In this document: positions 16,979-26,353 of the stretch, in pieces
Position numbering within the stretch: the first letter of the stretch is position 1
Layout: each line of letters opens with the position of its first letter
Source of the DNA: Rhizobium mesoamericanum STM3625
Lineage (GTDB): Bacteria; Pseudomonadota; Alphaproteobacteria; Rhizobiales; Rhizobiaceae
Assembly (NCBI RefSeq): GCF_000312665.1
Contig: NZ_HF536772.1
Span: 3,115,045 to 3,179,044, forward strand
Direction of reading: 5' to 3'
DNA: 64,000 bases
Notes under the pieces: model-generated
The model's input: the letters and a program-made list of their open reading frames with translations, nothing else
What the model was told of the DNA's origin: nothing
Databases searched by the model: none
Translations under genes and position numbers: made by a program

Positions 16979-18019
16979 TTAGAACGCGCGCTGGAGGCGG
17001 AAGAAGCCTGTCGTTACGTCATCGCCCTTATCCGGGTCGAGGTAGTTGACGGTCGCCTTGGCGTAGAGGTTGTCGACGATCTGATAGTCCACCGTCAAAC
17101 CAACCTTCCAGGCATCGTTGTTGTCGTCAAAGTCGCCAGCGGTGATACCGTAGTTGCCGTAGTATTGGACACCGGGGGTGATCTTCAGCTTGTCGGTTGC
17201 CTTGATGGCGTATTCAGCAGCGATAACCCATTCAGCGGTCTGGTAGTAGGAGTTCGGGCCGCTGGAGTAGACGCCTGCGAGGCCGAGGGTGCCCGGGCCG
17301 ATGGCAACGGTACCCATGGCGCGAACCGCGCCTTCTTCGTTGTCGGTGTCGTAGCCAGCCGTGATCTGGTAGGTGAATATACCTGCCTTGCCGCCAACGC
17401 CGATTGCTATGCCAACATTGTTCGGGTTTTCGCCGGTGCTGTAGTAGCCATCTTCCAGCTCATCGACGCTGATGCCAGCGTAGAAGTTGTCTGCTTCGTA
17501 CTGGTAACGAATGGAGTTGTGCAGCGTAACCTTGCTGCCGACGTCGTCCGTTTCGCCCGAGAGACCATCGTCCCACCAGCTGTAGAACAGACCGGCACGG
17601 AAGCCAGCAATGTCGATGTATGCCGAGTCAAGCACAGCAGACTGCGAGGAAGCATTGTCGGCATTCGTCTGCAGGACTATAACACCGGTGAGCGGGCCGT
17701 ATTCAGTGTCGCTCTTTGCGGTAAACTGAACCTGACCACGGGTGTATGCGTCCCAGTCAGAGTCATTGGCGACATTCGCGCCGTTGCCCTTGGTCGCACT
17801 GGCGGCCGGGCCGGCGTTAACCTGGAAACGGATGTAACCGCTGATCTTTAGGCAGGTCTCCGTGCCCGGGATGTAAAAGTAGCCGCTGCCATATGCGTCG
17901 CAAACGCGGACATATTCAACCGGCTCTGGCTCGGCAGCTACGATGGCGTCGGCGGCCTGGGCGCTCGAGATGGCGGCCAAAGCTGCCGCCGAGCTCATAA
18001 GGATCATCTTAATGTTCAT
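16979..18019 (-). CDS. Outer-membrane porin, alphaproteobacterial Porin_2 family
   Basis: This 346-aa protein begins with a Sec signal (MNIKMILMSSAAALAAISSA, cleavage after AQA at residue 22). The mature part has the family opening EPVEYVRVCDAYGSGYFYIPG and a cysteine-containing ETCLKISGYIRFQ. It ends in alternating beta-strand sequence with a terminal Phe (QRAF), required for outer-membrane assembly. It resembles the RopA/Omp2b group of general diffusion porins in Rhizobiales. I start at the second in-frame Met; the longer frame adds 13 residues before the signal. It is monocistronic. Confidence 0.9.
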   Translation of the reverse strand: MNIKMILMSSAAALAAISSAQAADAIVAAEPEPVEYVRVCDAYGSGYFYIPGTETCLKISGYIRFQVNAGPAASATKGNGANVANDSDWDAYTRGQVQFTAKSDTEYGPLTGVIVLQTNADNASSQSAVLDSAYIDIAGFRAGLFYSWWDDGLSGETDDVGSKVTLHNSIRYQYEADNFYAGISVDELEDGYYSTGENPNNVGIAIGVGGKAGIFTYQITAGYDTDNEEGAVRAMGTVAIGPGTLGLAGVYSSGPNSYYQTAEWVIAAEYAIKATDKLKITPGVQYYGNYGITAGDFDDNNDAWKVGLTVDYQIVDNLYAKATVNYLDPDKGDDVTTGFFRLQRAF

Positions 18020-18414
18020 TTTCAGTCCAATCTTTGTCGATTGGGCACAGGTCATCACCGCCGAAAACCGGCTCTACCTACCCCAAAATGTTTCGTACAA
18101 GCCCTTGCGGGAAACGCGGTACGTCCCGCGGCGCCAAATTACATTTTCGAATTAATGTATCAATGATAGATGCAGTCGTAATTCGGTTTTGCTGCAAAGC
18201 GAAATATGGGTGTTGCGCAAAGGCAACTGTCGATTTTTGACGCAGGCATTGTCTGCTACCGCAGGATATAACTTATTGTTACTACGCACGTTTTTGTAGT
18301 AGATGTATCCGGATAGTATTGCTGCGATGCAGCATTTATGGGGCTGCTGCGCTCATCCTTTCTTCAGCCGATTCCCCACTCATGGTGAAATGCTCCTCAC
18401 TGGACTCACGTCAT
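18020..18414. other. Upstream region of the porin gene
   Basis: These 395 bp hold no supported gene. They probably carry the porin promoter on the minus strand. A TACTAC/GTAGTA inverted repeat (18280-18285 and 18296-18301, 10-bp spacer) lies about 260 bp before the porin start, in an AT-richer patch. It could be a regulator site. I cannot fix the promoter boxes. Confidence 0.4.
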
Positions 18415-19458
18415 TCAAGAGCGCGGCTGAATGCCTAGATCGAGCCTGAAAATGCCATGTACGTCGATCAGGCATTCAAGCAGATTTGTCAGCCCGTCAC
18501 TGAAGTGCCGGCTTGCCTCGGCAGCCTCGTGGCTTGCAAGCGTCGTGGAGCCGATAATTCGAACGCCGAAGATATCGACGGTTTCGTCGGCGCGCGTCAG
18601 AGCACAATTGCCTCCATTTTCGCTGGCAAGATCGATGATGACGGTTCCCGGGCCGAGCCGCGAAAGCATATCCTCATCAATCAACACAGGGGCAGTTTGA
18701 CCGGGATTTGCAACGTTCGTCGTGATCACTTGCATCTGCGACAAGGGACCAGAAAGCTCTTGGCGAAGTAGCACCAGCTCTCGCTCCGAGGATGGTATAA
18801 TCGCTTCAACCGAACTGAAAAGTCTGGCGCCGAGCCGTTCGATCTTTGCTTGCGCATCCTTTCCGAGGCCGAAGCCGTAGGTAAGCGCTCCGAGTCGACG
18901 CGCGGTCGCCAGTGCCTGCAGGCTTGCTGCGTCGCTGCCCAGCGCCGCCATTCTTACCGGTCGCACGACGCTACCATCCACCGTAAGCATCGGATGCAAA
19001 ATGCCGAGCTGTCTGGCGCCCTCGAGGATGGCGGCATGGCCGGTGATCGCTGCCTGTCCCGATGCGATATCAGCGCCCTTGTGGCCGAGCACTTTAGAAA
19101 GCCGGGCGATGTCGAGATGGAGTGGTTGTTTTCTGGGGCAAGGGCGGGTGTCCTGAGGTGCATTCGAACCTAGGAAGACGAGAACCGCCGTCGCTGGAAA
19201 AACCCGCGCGGATACAGGCTGTCGCACACTGACAAATATATCCGAAGAGGACACCATATCAGCAAATTCGGCTGGCTCAGCGCCGGCGGCGACGTAGGCC
19301 TCGTCCGCGTGGCCCGCGCCGACGCCGCAGCCACGCTCGAACCAAATCACCATACGCTTGGAAAGGCGCCGCACATCCTGCGGCGTCAATGCAACCCGAC
19401 GCTCACCGGGGTGGGTTTCCCGAAGCAGCCCGGCACGGACGCGGATAAGGTTGGGCAT
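18415..19458 (-). CDS. Stand-alone PntA/alanine dehydrogenase-like protein
   Basis: This 347-aa protein resembles domain I of NAD(P) transhydrogenase subunit alpha and alanine dehydrogenase. The opening (VRAGLLRETHPGERRVALTPQDVRRL) and the middle ATARRLGA helix fit the family. In PntA the nucleotide-binding turn reads GAGVAG; here it is GSDAAS, so the glycine-rich turn is lost. No membrane helices and no pntB are present. It may be a catalytically altered paralogue that binds a different ligand; the function is unknown. Its gene is divergent from NAD synthetase. Confidence 0.72.
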   Translation of the reverse strand: MPNLIRVRAGLLRETHPGERRVALTPQDVRRLSKRMVIWFERGCGVGAGHADEAYVAAGAEPAEFADMVSSSDIFVSVRQPVSARVFPATAVLVFLGSNAPQDTRPCPRKQPLHLDIARLSKVLGHKGADIASGQAAITGHAAILEGARQLGILHPMLTVDGSVVRPVRMAALGSDAASLQALATARRLGALTYGFGLGKDAQAKIERLGARLFSSVEAIIPSSERELVLLRQELSGPLSQMQVITTNVANPGQTAPVLIDEDMLSRLGPGTVIIDLASENGGNCALTRADETVDIFGVRIIGSTTLASHEAAEASRHFSDGLTNLLECLIDVHGIFRLDLGIQPRS

Positions 19459-19734
19459 TCATCGCTCTGACGAGAGGTAAATCGAAATGTGGCGCGCCAG
19501 CGATATAGGCGGTCTCTTCCATAGTTTTATGACAGTTTGGTAGTTTTATTTTGTGCGGCTTTGCGGATTTCAGCATTGCCGCAACTGCCGATAAGTCATT
19601 CATTTTAAACGATACTATTTACAGCTTGTATGAGCGATGTCGAATAAGGCTGACTGTCCTGCGAGATCAGGTTTTGCCCAGAGGTATTTGGATGTAATGG
19701 TCAATCATCAGGCGCTTGGCTGCTGGAGGCATTG

Positions 19735-21783
19735 GTGAATTTCTATTCGATTTATGATCAAGGTTTTGTCCGCGTCGCGGCCTGCACGCCGAACTGCGAA
19801 ATCGGCGATCCAGACTTTAACGCGCAGGCAACATTGGAGCTGGCCCGCCAGGGACATGCCGAGGGCGTTGGTCTCATGGTCTTCCCCGAACTCGGCATCT
19901 CCAGCTACGCGATCGACGACCTGTTGGGGCAGGACGCGCTTCTCAAGGGCGTGGATGCTGCAATCGCCGAGATTGTCCGGGCAAGCCGAGATCTGACGCC
20001 GGTACTTCTTGTTGGCGCGCCGCTGCAGAACGGTGGGCGGCTCTACAACTGCGCCGTTGCCATTCACTCCGGCCGTGTTCTCGGTGTCGTTCCAAAGATG
20101 CACCTCCCGAACTATCGGGAGTTCTACGAGAAGCGCTGGTTTGCGTCCGGACGAAGCGTCCGTGGCGAAAGCATTCGGGTGGCCGGGGAGAAGGTGCCCT
20201 TCGGCACGGACCTCATCTTTGCCGCACAGGATATGGACGATTTCGTCTTCCATATCGAGATCTGCGAAGATCTCTGGGCACCGGCGCCACCGAGCGATTT
20301 CGGCGCACTCGCGGGCGCATTGATCCTCGCTAATCTTTCGGCCAGCAACATAACGGTCGGAAAGGCCGACACTCGCAAGCTGCTGTGCTCGGCGCAGTCA
20401 GCCCGCAGCCTGTCGGCCTATGTCTATTCGGCGGCAGGCCCGGGCGAATCGACGACGGACCTCGCATGGGACGGTCAGGCCTGCATCTATGAGCTCGGCA
20501 GCCTGCTTGCTGAAACCGACCGTTTCCCAACCTCGTCGCAGATGTGCGTGGCGGACATCGATCTCGAAAGAATGCGACTTGAGCGCTTGCGGACCGGTAC
20601 ATTCAACGATGCGGCGACGCTCAATGCCGCCGATCACGAATTCCGGCGGGTAGCATTCCAGTTCAAGAAGCCGAAGGGCGACATAGGCTTCAAACGAGAT
20701 GTTGCACGTTTCCCCTTCGTGCCGGCTGATGAAAGCCGCCTCGATCAGGATTGCTATGAAACATTCAACATCCAGGTGCAGGGGCTGATGAAGCGGCTGC
20801 GCTCGACCGGCATCAAGCGGCTGTGCATTGGCATTTCGGGCGGTCTTGACTCCACCCACGCGCTGCTTGTTGCTGCACGTGCTTTCGACCAACTCGGCTG
20901 GCCGCGCTCTGACATTCTTTGCTTCACCATGCCGGGATTTGCCACGGGCGACGCCACCAAGTCGAACGCCTGGGCGCTGATGCGCAGCTTGGGTGTAACG
21001 GCCGACGAAGTGGACATCAGACCGTTGGCCCTGCAACTGCTCAAGGATTTGAAACATCCGTTTGCAGGCGGCAAGCCGGTCTACGATACGACTTTCGAAA
21101 ACGTCCAGGCCGGTCTGCGCACGGACTTCCTGTTCCGTGCGGCGAACCAGCACAATGCCCTGGTGCTCGGAACTGGAGACCTTTCAGAAATCGGCCTCGG
21201 CTGGTCGACCTATGGGGTCGGCGACCAGATGAGCCACTATAACGTCAATGCATCGGTGCCGAAGACACTGATCCAGCATCTGATTCGCTGGGTGATCCGT
21301 TCCGGTGATTTCGATGCGGAAGCGAGCGCGACATTGGAGAGCATTCTTGGCACGCTGATTTCACCCGAATTGGTTCCCGCCGATGAGAACGGCATCATGC
21401 AGAGTACGGAGGACAAGATCGGGCCGTACGATCTGCACGACTTCGCGCTCTATTACACCACGCGTTTTGGCCTTCGCCCTTCGAAAATCGCTTTCCTTGC
21501 CTACAACGCCTGGCGGGACGCCGAGACGGGCGTCTGGCCGCCACATTTCCCCGCCGAGAAGCGCCGCAGTTTCGATCTGCCTGTCATCAAGCACTGGATG
21601 GAGGTTTTCCTCTTCCGCTTCTTCACAATCAGCCAGTTCAAGCGGTCTGCATCGCCGAATGGCCCGAAAGTGACCTCGGGTGGTTCGCTGTCTCCGCGTG
21701 GCGATTGGCGTGCGCCGTCCGATGGTAACGCACGGATATGGCTAAAGGAATTGAAAGCCAATGTTCCGGATTCAAAGGGCTAG
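19735..21783 (+). CDS. nadE: Glutamine-dependent NAD(+) synthetase
   Basis: The 682-aa enzyme amidates deamido-NAD to NAD using glutamine. The N-terminal nitrilase-like glutaminase domain has the Glu-Lys-Cys triad: E52 (FPELGISSY), K121 (PKMHLPNY) and C177 (IEICEDLW). The C-terminal synthetase domain carries the PP-loop SGGLDSTHALLVA. The length matches the long bacterial form. I chose the GTG at 19735 because GGAGG lies 5 nt before it; a TTG at 19732 is too close to that site, and an ATG at 19698 is out of frame. Confidence 0.93.
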   Translation: MNFYSIYDQGFVRVAACTPNCEIGDPDFNAQATLELARQGHAEGVGLMVFPELGISSYAIDDLLGQDALLKGVDAAIAEIVRASRDLTPVLLVGAPLQNGGRLYNCAVAIHSGRVLGVVPKMHLPNYREFYEKRWFASGRSVRGESIRVAGEKVPFGTDLIFAAQDMDDFVFHIEICEDLWAPAPPSDFGALAGALILANLSASNITVGKADTRKLLCSAQSARSLSAYVYSAAGPGESTTDLAWDGQACIYELGSLLAETDRFPTSSQMCVADIDLERMRLERLRTGTFNDAATLNAADHEFRRVAFQFKKPKGDIGFKRDVARFPFVPADESRLDQDCYETFNIQVQGLMKRLRSTGIKRLCIGISGGLDSTHALLVAARAFDQLGWPRSDILCFTMPGFATGDATKSNAWALMRSLGVTADEVDIRPLALQLLKDLKHPFAGGKPVYDTTFENVQAGLRTDFLFRAANQHNALVLGTGDLSEIGLGWSTYGVGDQMSHYNVNASVPKTLIQHLIRWVIRSGDFDAEASATLESILGTLISPELVPADENGIMQSTEDKIGPYDLHDFALYYTTRFGLRPSKIAFLAYNAWRDAETGVWPPHFPAEKRRSFDLPVIKHWMEVFLFRFFTISQFKRSASPNGPKVTSGGSLSPRGDWRAPSDGNARIWLKELKANVPDSKG

Positions 21784-21854
21784 GCATGGGGCACCTTGCA
21801 AAAGCGCTGCATTGGCGCAGATATGATCGAGGGGAACAGAGGGAGCGGTGAAAC

Positions 21855-22064
21855 GTGACGGATGAACCTTGCCCATCTGAAGATCTCCCCCGCTACGAGG
21901 TCCGTCAGGGACGGCGTGGAGGGTGGACGATTATCGATACTCTGACCTCGTTGCCGGCAGCAACGAACGGAAGGGAATTCGTCGGCCTCAGCAAGAAGGA
22001 TGCGGAGGACATCGCCCGCGAACTGAACCTTAGCGTCGCGCAAGGCCGCGATCCTCTGATCTGA
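21855..22064 (+). CDS. Small conserved-type hypothetical protein
   Basis: This 69-aa frame begins with GTG, about 10 nt after GGGAG. The protein is soluble, with RYEVRQGRRGGWTIID looking like a short beta hairpin and KKDAEDIARELN like a helix. I do not recognise a named family, though small proteins of this shape occur in rhizobia. It lies 71 bp after nadE on the same strand and may share its transcript. Confidence 0.5.
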   Translation: MTDEPCPSEDLPRYEVRQGRRGGWTIIDTLTSLPAATNGREFVGLSKKDAEDIARELNLSVAQGRDPLI

Positions 22065-22112
22065 TCTCCTGGAACTTGCTGGACACCGGCCGCGTTTCAT
22101 TGCTGAGGTGCA

Positions 22113-22373
22113 ATGATGATCGCCAACGACAATACGCCCGACGATCACTCCATCGATCGGCACACTGGCTATGAAGCCCAGGAAAAGGCCCTGTCCAAGG
22201 AAGGGCGTAGCCTTTCCGTCTGGGCGTTGCTGGGCGCCGTCGCTTTCGTGGTGGCCATGGTCGTCTTGGCGTTCAGTGTCTGGACAGGCGGCGGCACAAG
22301 CCCCGCACCAAGAGTACCTGCCGGAGCCAGCAGCCCTAGCGTCGCGCCACCGCCGACGCAAAACACGAACTGA
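22113..22373 (+). CDS. Small single-pass membrane protein of unknown function
   Basis: This 86-aa protein has a charged N-terminal part, one membrane helix at about residues 35-58 (SVWALLGAVAFVVAMVVLAF) and a Pro/Ser-rich tail ending TQNTN. GAGGTG lies just before the ATGATG start; the second ATG could be used instead. It is 48 bp downstream of the previous small gene. Its 3' end faces the LysR gene with a 9-bp gap. No family was recognised. Confidence 0.5.
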   Translation: MMIANDNTPDDHSIDRHTGYEAQEKALSKEGRSLSVWALLGAVAFVVAMVVLAFSVWTGGGTSPAPRVPAGASSPSVAPPPTQNTN

Positions 22374-22382
22374 GCGACGGCC

Positions 22383-23285
22383 TTACGTCATCCATTTTCG
22401 ATGCTCCGCGAAGCGCTCCCCGAGGAGATCGATGAACAGGCGAACTTTCGTGGGCAGGTGATTTCGGTTTGGGTAGATGGCGTTAATGCTGAACTCGACG
22501 GCACGATAGTCAGTCATCATTCGAACGAAGCCTCCCGAGGCAATATCATCGAATACTACGAAACTCGGTGCCAGGAAGATACCCTGACCGGTCGTTGTGA
22601 GGTGCCGCAGCGTCTCGGCGCTGTTAGATACGATGTTGCCGCTAATCTTTACGCTCACCTGGGCGCCGTCTTCACCTTCGAAGCGCCACTCGTCTCCGTA
22701 GGGGTAGTAGGCATACTGAAGGCAGTTGTGGTTGACCAAATCGGCTGGCACCCGCGGCCTGGGATGGTTCTCAAGATAGTTCGGTGAACATACGAGGATG
22801 TGCCTCCACGGTGTCAGCTTTCTGACGATAAGGCTCGAATCTGGCGGCGGCACGGTGCGGATCACGAGGTCACACCCTTCCTCAATCATATCGATCATCC
22901 GTTCCCCTACACTCAAGTCGAGGGCGACCGAAGGGTAAAGCTCAAGAAATTCGCTGACCACGGGCAGCAGAAAGCGAACGATCGCCGCGCTCGTGTAGAC
23001 CTTGAGCGTGCCGCGCGGTGTCGAACTCATCGCTCCGGCGACGCCATCGGCTTCCTCGAGGTCAGCCAGGATCTGAGCGGAGCGTTCGTAGTAGTATTTG
23101 CCGGTTTCCGTAAGGCTGACCTTGCGTGTCGTGCGGTTGAGCAGCCTCACTCCGAGCCTGTCCTCGAGGGACTGCACGTGGTTGCCGACCATCGTTACCG
23201 ACATGTTGAGACGGCGTGCGGCCGCTGAAAAGCCGCCACATTCCACGACGCGGCCAAAGACTGCGAGGCTCGTCAACCGGTCCAT
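22383..23285 (-). CDS. LysR family transcriptional regulator
   Basis: This 300-aa regulator has a clear N-terminal helix-turn-helix (GGFSAAARRLNMSVTMVGNH, about residues 17-36) followed by LLNRTTRKVSLTETG and an effector-binding domain. It belongs to the large CrgA-like LysR group. It is divergent from the EmrAB-type pump and cyclase genes across 134 bp, which makes them its likely targets. Its inducer is unknown. Confidence 0.9.
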   Translation of the reverse strand: MDRLTSLAVFGRVVECGGFSAAARRLNMSVTMVGNHVQSLEDRLGVRLLNRTTRKVSLTETGKYYYERSAQILADLEEADGVAGAMSSTPRGTLKVYTSAAIVRFLLPVVSEFLELYPSVALDLSVGERMIDMIEEGCDLVIRTVPPPDSSLIVRKLTPWRHILVCSPNYLENHPRPRVPADLVNHNCLQYAYYPYGDEWRFEGEDGAQVSVKISGNIVSNSAETLRHLTTTGQGIFLAPSFVVFDDIASGGFVRMMTDYRAVEFSINAIYPNRNHLPTKVRLFIDLLGERFAEHRKWMT

Positions 23286-23419
23286 TGGGGTTCTCCGATT
23301 ATCCGCTCTGAGTTGATGATCCTTCCCGATCTAAGCAGATTATCAGTAGATGCGTGACGGTGCATTGTCCATCTCGTCGAATTGGCCTCGTGTGGCGAGG
23401 CAGTCTCTGGAGAAGGACA

Positions 23420-24586
23420 ATGGTCGAATTACCCCGCAAGGAAGCGTTCGAGGTCGCCGGCGACGTCGAGGTCGCAAAGGACGCCGAAGCCCCCGTTGCA
23501 CCGGCTGCGGATGTCGCAGTTGCCGTCGAAGCCAGCGGCAAGAACAGCCGCAAGATCGTCAAGCCGACGATCATTGCTGCTGCGCTGGTTGCCGGCGCCG
23601 CCTTTGCAGTCGACTATGGCCATCACTATTGGACCGTCGGCCGCTACATTGAATCCACCGACGATGCCTATGTGAAGGCCGATTATACGACCGTCGCACC
23701 GAAGGTTTCGGGTTATGTCGCCGAAGTCATTGTCGGAGACAACGATGCAGTCAAGGCTGGGCAGGTGCTTGCCAAGATCGATGATCGCGACCATCAAGCA
23801 GCCTTGTCCCAGGCCAAGGCCGACGTGAAGGCCGCGACCGCAGCCATCACCAATCTCGATGCGCAGATCGAACTGCAGCAATCGATCATAGGCCAGGCGA
23901 AGGCGACGATCGATGCATCACAGGCGATGCTGGATTTCGCCCGTTCCGATGCAGCCCGGTCGCAACGGCTAATCACCAACGGCGCCGGCACCCAATCGCG
24001 GGCAGAGCAGAGCCAATCGCTTCGCGATCAGGCGCAGGCAGCGCTTGAGCGAGACCAGGCCGCACTGGTTGCCGCGGAAAAGAAGGTTCCCGTCCTTCAG
24101 ACACAGCGCGACCAGGCTGTCGCGCAGCGCGACCGCGCTGCCGCCGCCCAGCATCAGGCCGAACTCAACCTGGCTTACACCCAAATCATCGCTCCGGTCG
24201 ACGGCACGGTCGGCGCCCGCACCATTCGAACCGGACAATTCGTAACCTCCGGGACGCAGCTGATGGCCATCGTGCCGCTGCATTCCGCCTATGTCGTCGC
24301 TAATTTCAAGGAAACGCAGGTCACTCATGTTCGTGCCGGTCAACCGGTCGAGGTAAAGGTAGACAGTTTCCCCGACGTGAAAATCAAGGGCCATGTCGAC
24401 AGCATTTCGCCGGCGAGCGGATTGGAGTTTTCGCTGCTGCCTCCCGATAATGCGACCGGCAATTTTACCAAGATCGTTCAGCGCATACCGATCAAGATCG
24501 TCATCGACGACGAGGGAGTGAGCGGGTTGCTTCGCGCCGGAATGTCCGTCGAGCCTGAGATCGATACGAAAGCTGCCTTCAGGTAG
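23420..24586 (+). CDS. HlyD/EmrA-type membrane fusion protein of an MFS efflux pump
   Basis: This 388-aa adaptor has a cytoplasmic N-terminus, one membrane helix (about residues 45-65, IVKPTIIAAALVAGAAFAVD) and the first biotinyl-lipoyl half STDDAYVKADYTTVAPKVSGYV. A long coiled-coil hairpin rich in Q, A and D comes next, then the second lipoyl half APVDGTVGARTI and a beta-barrel. It would link the inner-membrane MFS pump to an outer-membrane channel. AGAAGGA precedes the chosen ATG. The pump gene follows after 111 bp. Confidence 0.9.
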   Translation: MVELPRKEAFEVAGDVEVAKDAEAPVAPAADVAVAVEASGKNSRKIVKPTIIAAALVAGAAFAVDYGHHYWTVGRYIESTDDAYVKADYTTVAPKVSGYVAEVIVGDNDAVKAGQVLAKIDDRDHQAALSQAKADVKAATAAITNLDAQIELQQSIIGQAKATIDASQAMLDFARSDAARSQRLITNGAGTQSRAEQSQSLRDQAQAALERDQAALVAAEKKVPVLQTQRDQAVAQRDRAAAAQHQAELNLAYTQIIAPVDGTVGARTIRTGQFVTSGTQLMAIVPLHSAYVVANFKETQVTHVRAGQPVEVKVDSFPDVKIKGHVDSISPASGLEFSLLPPDNATGNFTKIVQRIPIKIVIDDEGVSGLLRAGMSVEPEIDTKAAFR

Positions 24587-24592
24587 GTGTCG

Positions 24593-24638
24593 CGGGAACG
24601 ATTTCAGCCTGACTGACTGATCCTTCCCTCCGTTCCCG
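24593..24638 (+). other. Intercistronic inverted repeat between emrA- and emrB-like genes
   Basis: A perfect 8-bp inverted repeat, CGGGAACG at 24593-24600 and CGTTCCCG at 24631-24638, spans a 30-nt loop just after the adaptor stop codon. In mRNA it could form a hairpin that protects or separates the two messages. There is no T-run, so it is not a standard terminator. Confidence 0.45.
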
Positions 24639-24697
24639 AATTATCCGCCGAACCCTCGTCATGAGATCGTTTCCGTATGGCCCGAAGGAGAGACGTC

Positions 24698-26317
24698 GTG
24701 GCTACACTTCAGATTGTCGCCAACAATTCGAGCCAGCCTCCTGGGGACGCCGTGGCTCAGAAGCCTGCGGCCGCGATGAGCGCCGTTCGAATCTGGAGCG
24801 CAGTCGTCGGTTCGACGCTTGGCGCATTCATGGCTGTCCTCAATATCCAGATCGTCAATGCTTCGCTTGCGGATATCCAGGGCGCGATCGGCGCGGGCAA
24901 GGACGACGGCGGCTGGATTTCGACGTCCTATCTTATCGCTGAGATCGTGGTTATTCCTCTCAGTGGTTGGCTCGCTCAAGTCTTTTCCGTCCGCAGGTAT
25001 CTCCTAACCAACGCCGTTTTGTTCCTCGCGTTCTCGGTCGCCTGCGCTTTTGCATCGGACCTCCAGCAGATGATCGTGCTGCGTGCTGTCCAGGGCTTTG
25101 CCGGCGGTGTGCTGATCCCCATGGCTTTCACCATTATCATCACGCTGCTGCCGAAGCCCAAGCAGCCGATCGGCCTGGCGCTCTTCGCCCTCTCGGCGAC
25201 GTTTGCTCCCGCCATTGGCCCCACCATCGGCGGGTATCTGACGGAGAACTACGGCTGGGAGTTCATCTTCTACGTCAATCTGGTTCCCGGTTTGCTCATG
25301 ATTGGAATGCTCTGGGCGTCGCTCGATCGCACTCCGATGAAACCAGGCTTGCTCGCCAAGGGCGATTGGCCGGGCATCATCACCATGGCAATCGGCCTTG
25401 CCGCCCTGCAGACGGTGTTGGAGGAGGGGAACAAAGAGGATTGGTTCGGATCGGATTTCATTGTCCGACTGTCGATCATCGCCGTCGTCTCGTTGACCCT
25501 GTTTCTCATTATCGAGCTGAAGACGGCTCATCCGCTGCTGAACCTCAGGCTTCTCGCCCGTCGCAATTTCGGCTTTGGCATTGTGGCGAATGTTCTGCTC
25601 GGGATCGCCCTTTATGGATCTGCCTTCGTTCTTCCGATCTATCTGTCGCGCATCCAGGACTACAATTCCGAGCAAATCGGTATGGTCCTTGCCTGGACGG
25701 GCATTCCGCAGCTGCTGTTGATTCCGCTGGTGCCCCGTCTGATGAAGCGTTTTGACGTTCGTTTGCTGATCGCCGTCGGTTTTGCGCTGTTTGCGGCTTC
25801 GAACTTCATGAATGTCTACATGACCGCCAACTATGCGAGCGACCAGCTCTTCTGGCCAAATGTTGTCCGCGCCGTTGGGCAGGCGCTTGTCTTCGCGCCG
25901 CTCTCGGCCGTCGCAACAGCAGGCATCGAGCAGGAAAATGCAGGCTCTGCATCGGCGCTGTTCAACATGATGCGAAATCTCGGGGGTGCCGTCGGCATCG
26001 CAGGCCTGCAGACCTTTCTGACTAAGCGCGAGCAATTCCATTCCAGCGTCCTCACGAATTCGGTCTCATTGTTCGAGGAAGCCACTCGGGATCGTTTAGC
26101 AAAACTGACCGGGTACTTCATGAGCCACGGCCTCAGCGATCGGGCCGTTGCCACAAATAAGGCCGTCTTTGCAATCGCGCTCAAGCTGCGCCGGCAAGCC
26201 AACATCATGGCCTTCAGCGACACATTCTTCGTGCTCGGTGCCGCTTTGCTCGTCGCACTGCTCGCAGCCCTATTGCTGAGGAAGCCGGGTCATCTGTCCG
26301 GGGGTGGCGCTCACTAG
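24698..26317 (+). CDS. DHA2-family MFS drug:H+ antiporter, EmrB-like
   Basis: This protein of about 539 aa has 14 predicted membrane helices. Motif A-like DIQGAIGAGKDDGGW and the motif C region APAIGPTIGGYLTENYGW are typical of the 14-TM DHA2 group. The GTG at 24698 is preceded by AAGGAG at a 7-nt distance, so I prefer it to the ATG at 24677. With the preceding adaptor it forms an EmrAB-type exporter. Substrates cannot be read from sequence. The cyclase gene starts 36 bp downstream. Confidence 0.9.
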   Translation: MATLQIVANNSSQPPGDAVAQKPAAAMSAVRIWSAVVGSTLGAFMAVLNIQIVNASLADIQGAIGAGKDDGGWISTSYLIAEIVVIPLSGWLAQVFSVRRYLLTNAVLFLAFSVACAFASDLQQMIVLRAVQGFAGGVLIPMAFTIIITLLPKPKQPIGLALFALSATFAPAIGPTIGGYLTENYGWEFIFYVNLVPGLLMIGMLWASLDRTPMKPGLLAKGDWPGIITMAIGLAALQTVLEEGNKEDWFGSDFIVRLSIIAVVSLTLFLIIELKTAHPLLNLRLLARRNFGFGIVANVLLGIALYGSAFVLPIYLSRIQDYNSEQIGMVLAWTGIPQLLLIPLVPRLMKRFDVRLLIAVGFALFAASNFMNVYMTANYASDQLFWPNVVRAVGQALVFAPLSAVATAGIEQENAGSASALFNMMRNLGGAVGIAGLQTFLTKREQFHSSVLTNSVSLFEEATRDRLAKLTGYFMSHGLSDRAVATNKAVFAIALKLRRQANIMAFSDTFFVLGAALLVALLAALLLRKPGHLSGGGAH

Positions 26318-26353
26318 CGTCTCGTACTCGCTCCGCCATAAAGGAGAAACGTA

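Noticed and set aside
25004..26041. 345-codon frame opposite the EmrB-like gene
   Set aside because: It is fully antisense to a well-supported membrane transporter; its charged, His/Gln/Arg-rich composition is typical of shadow frames.
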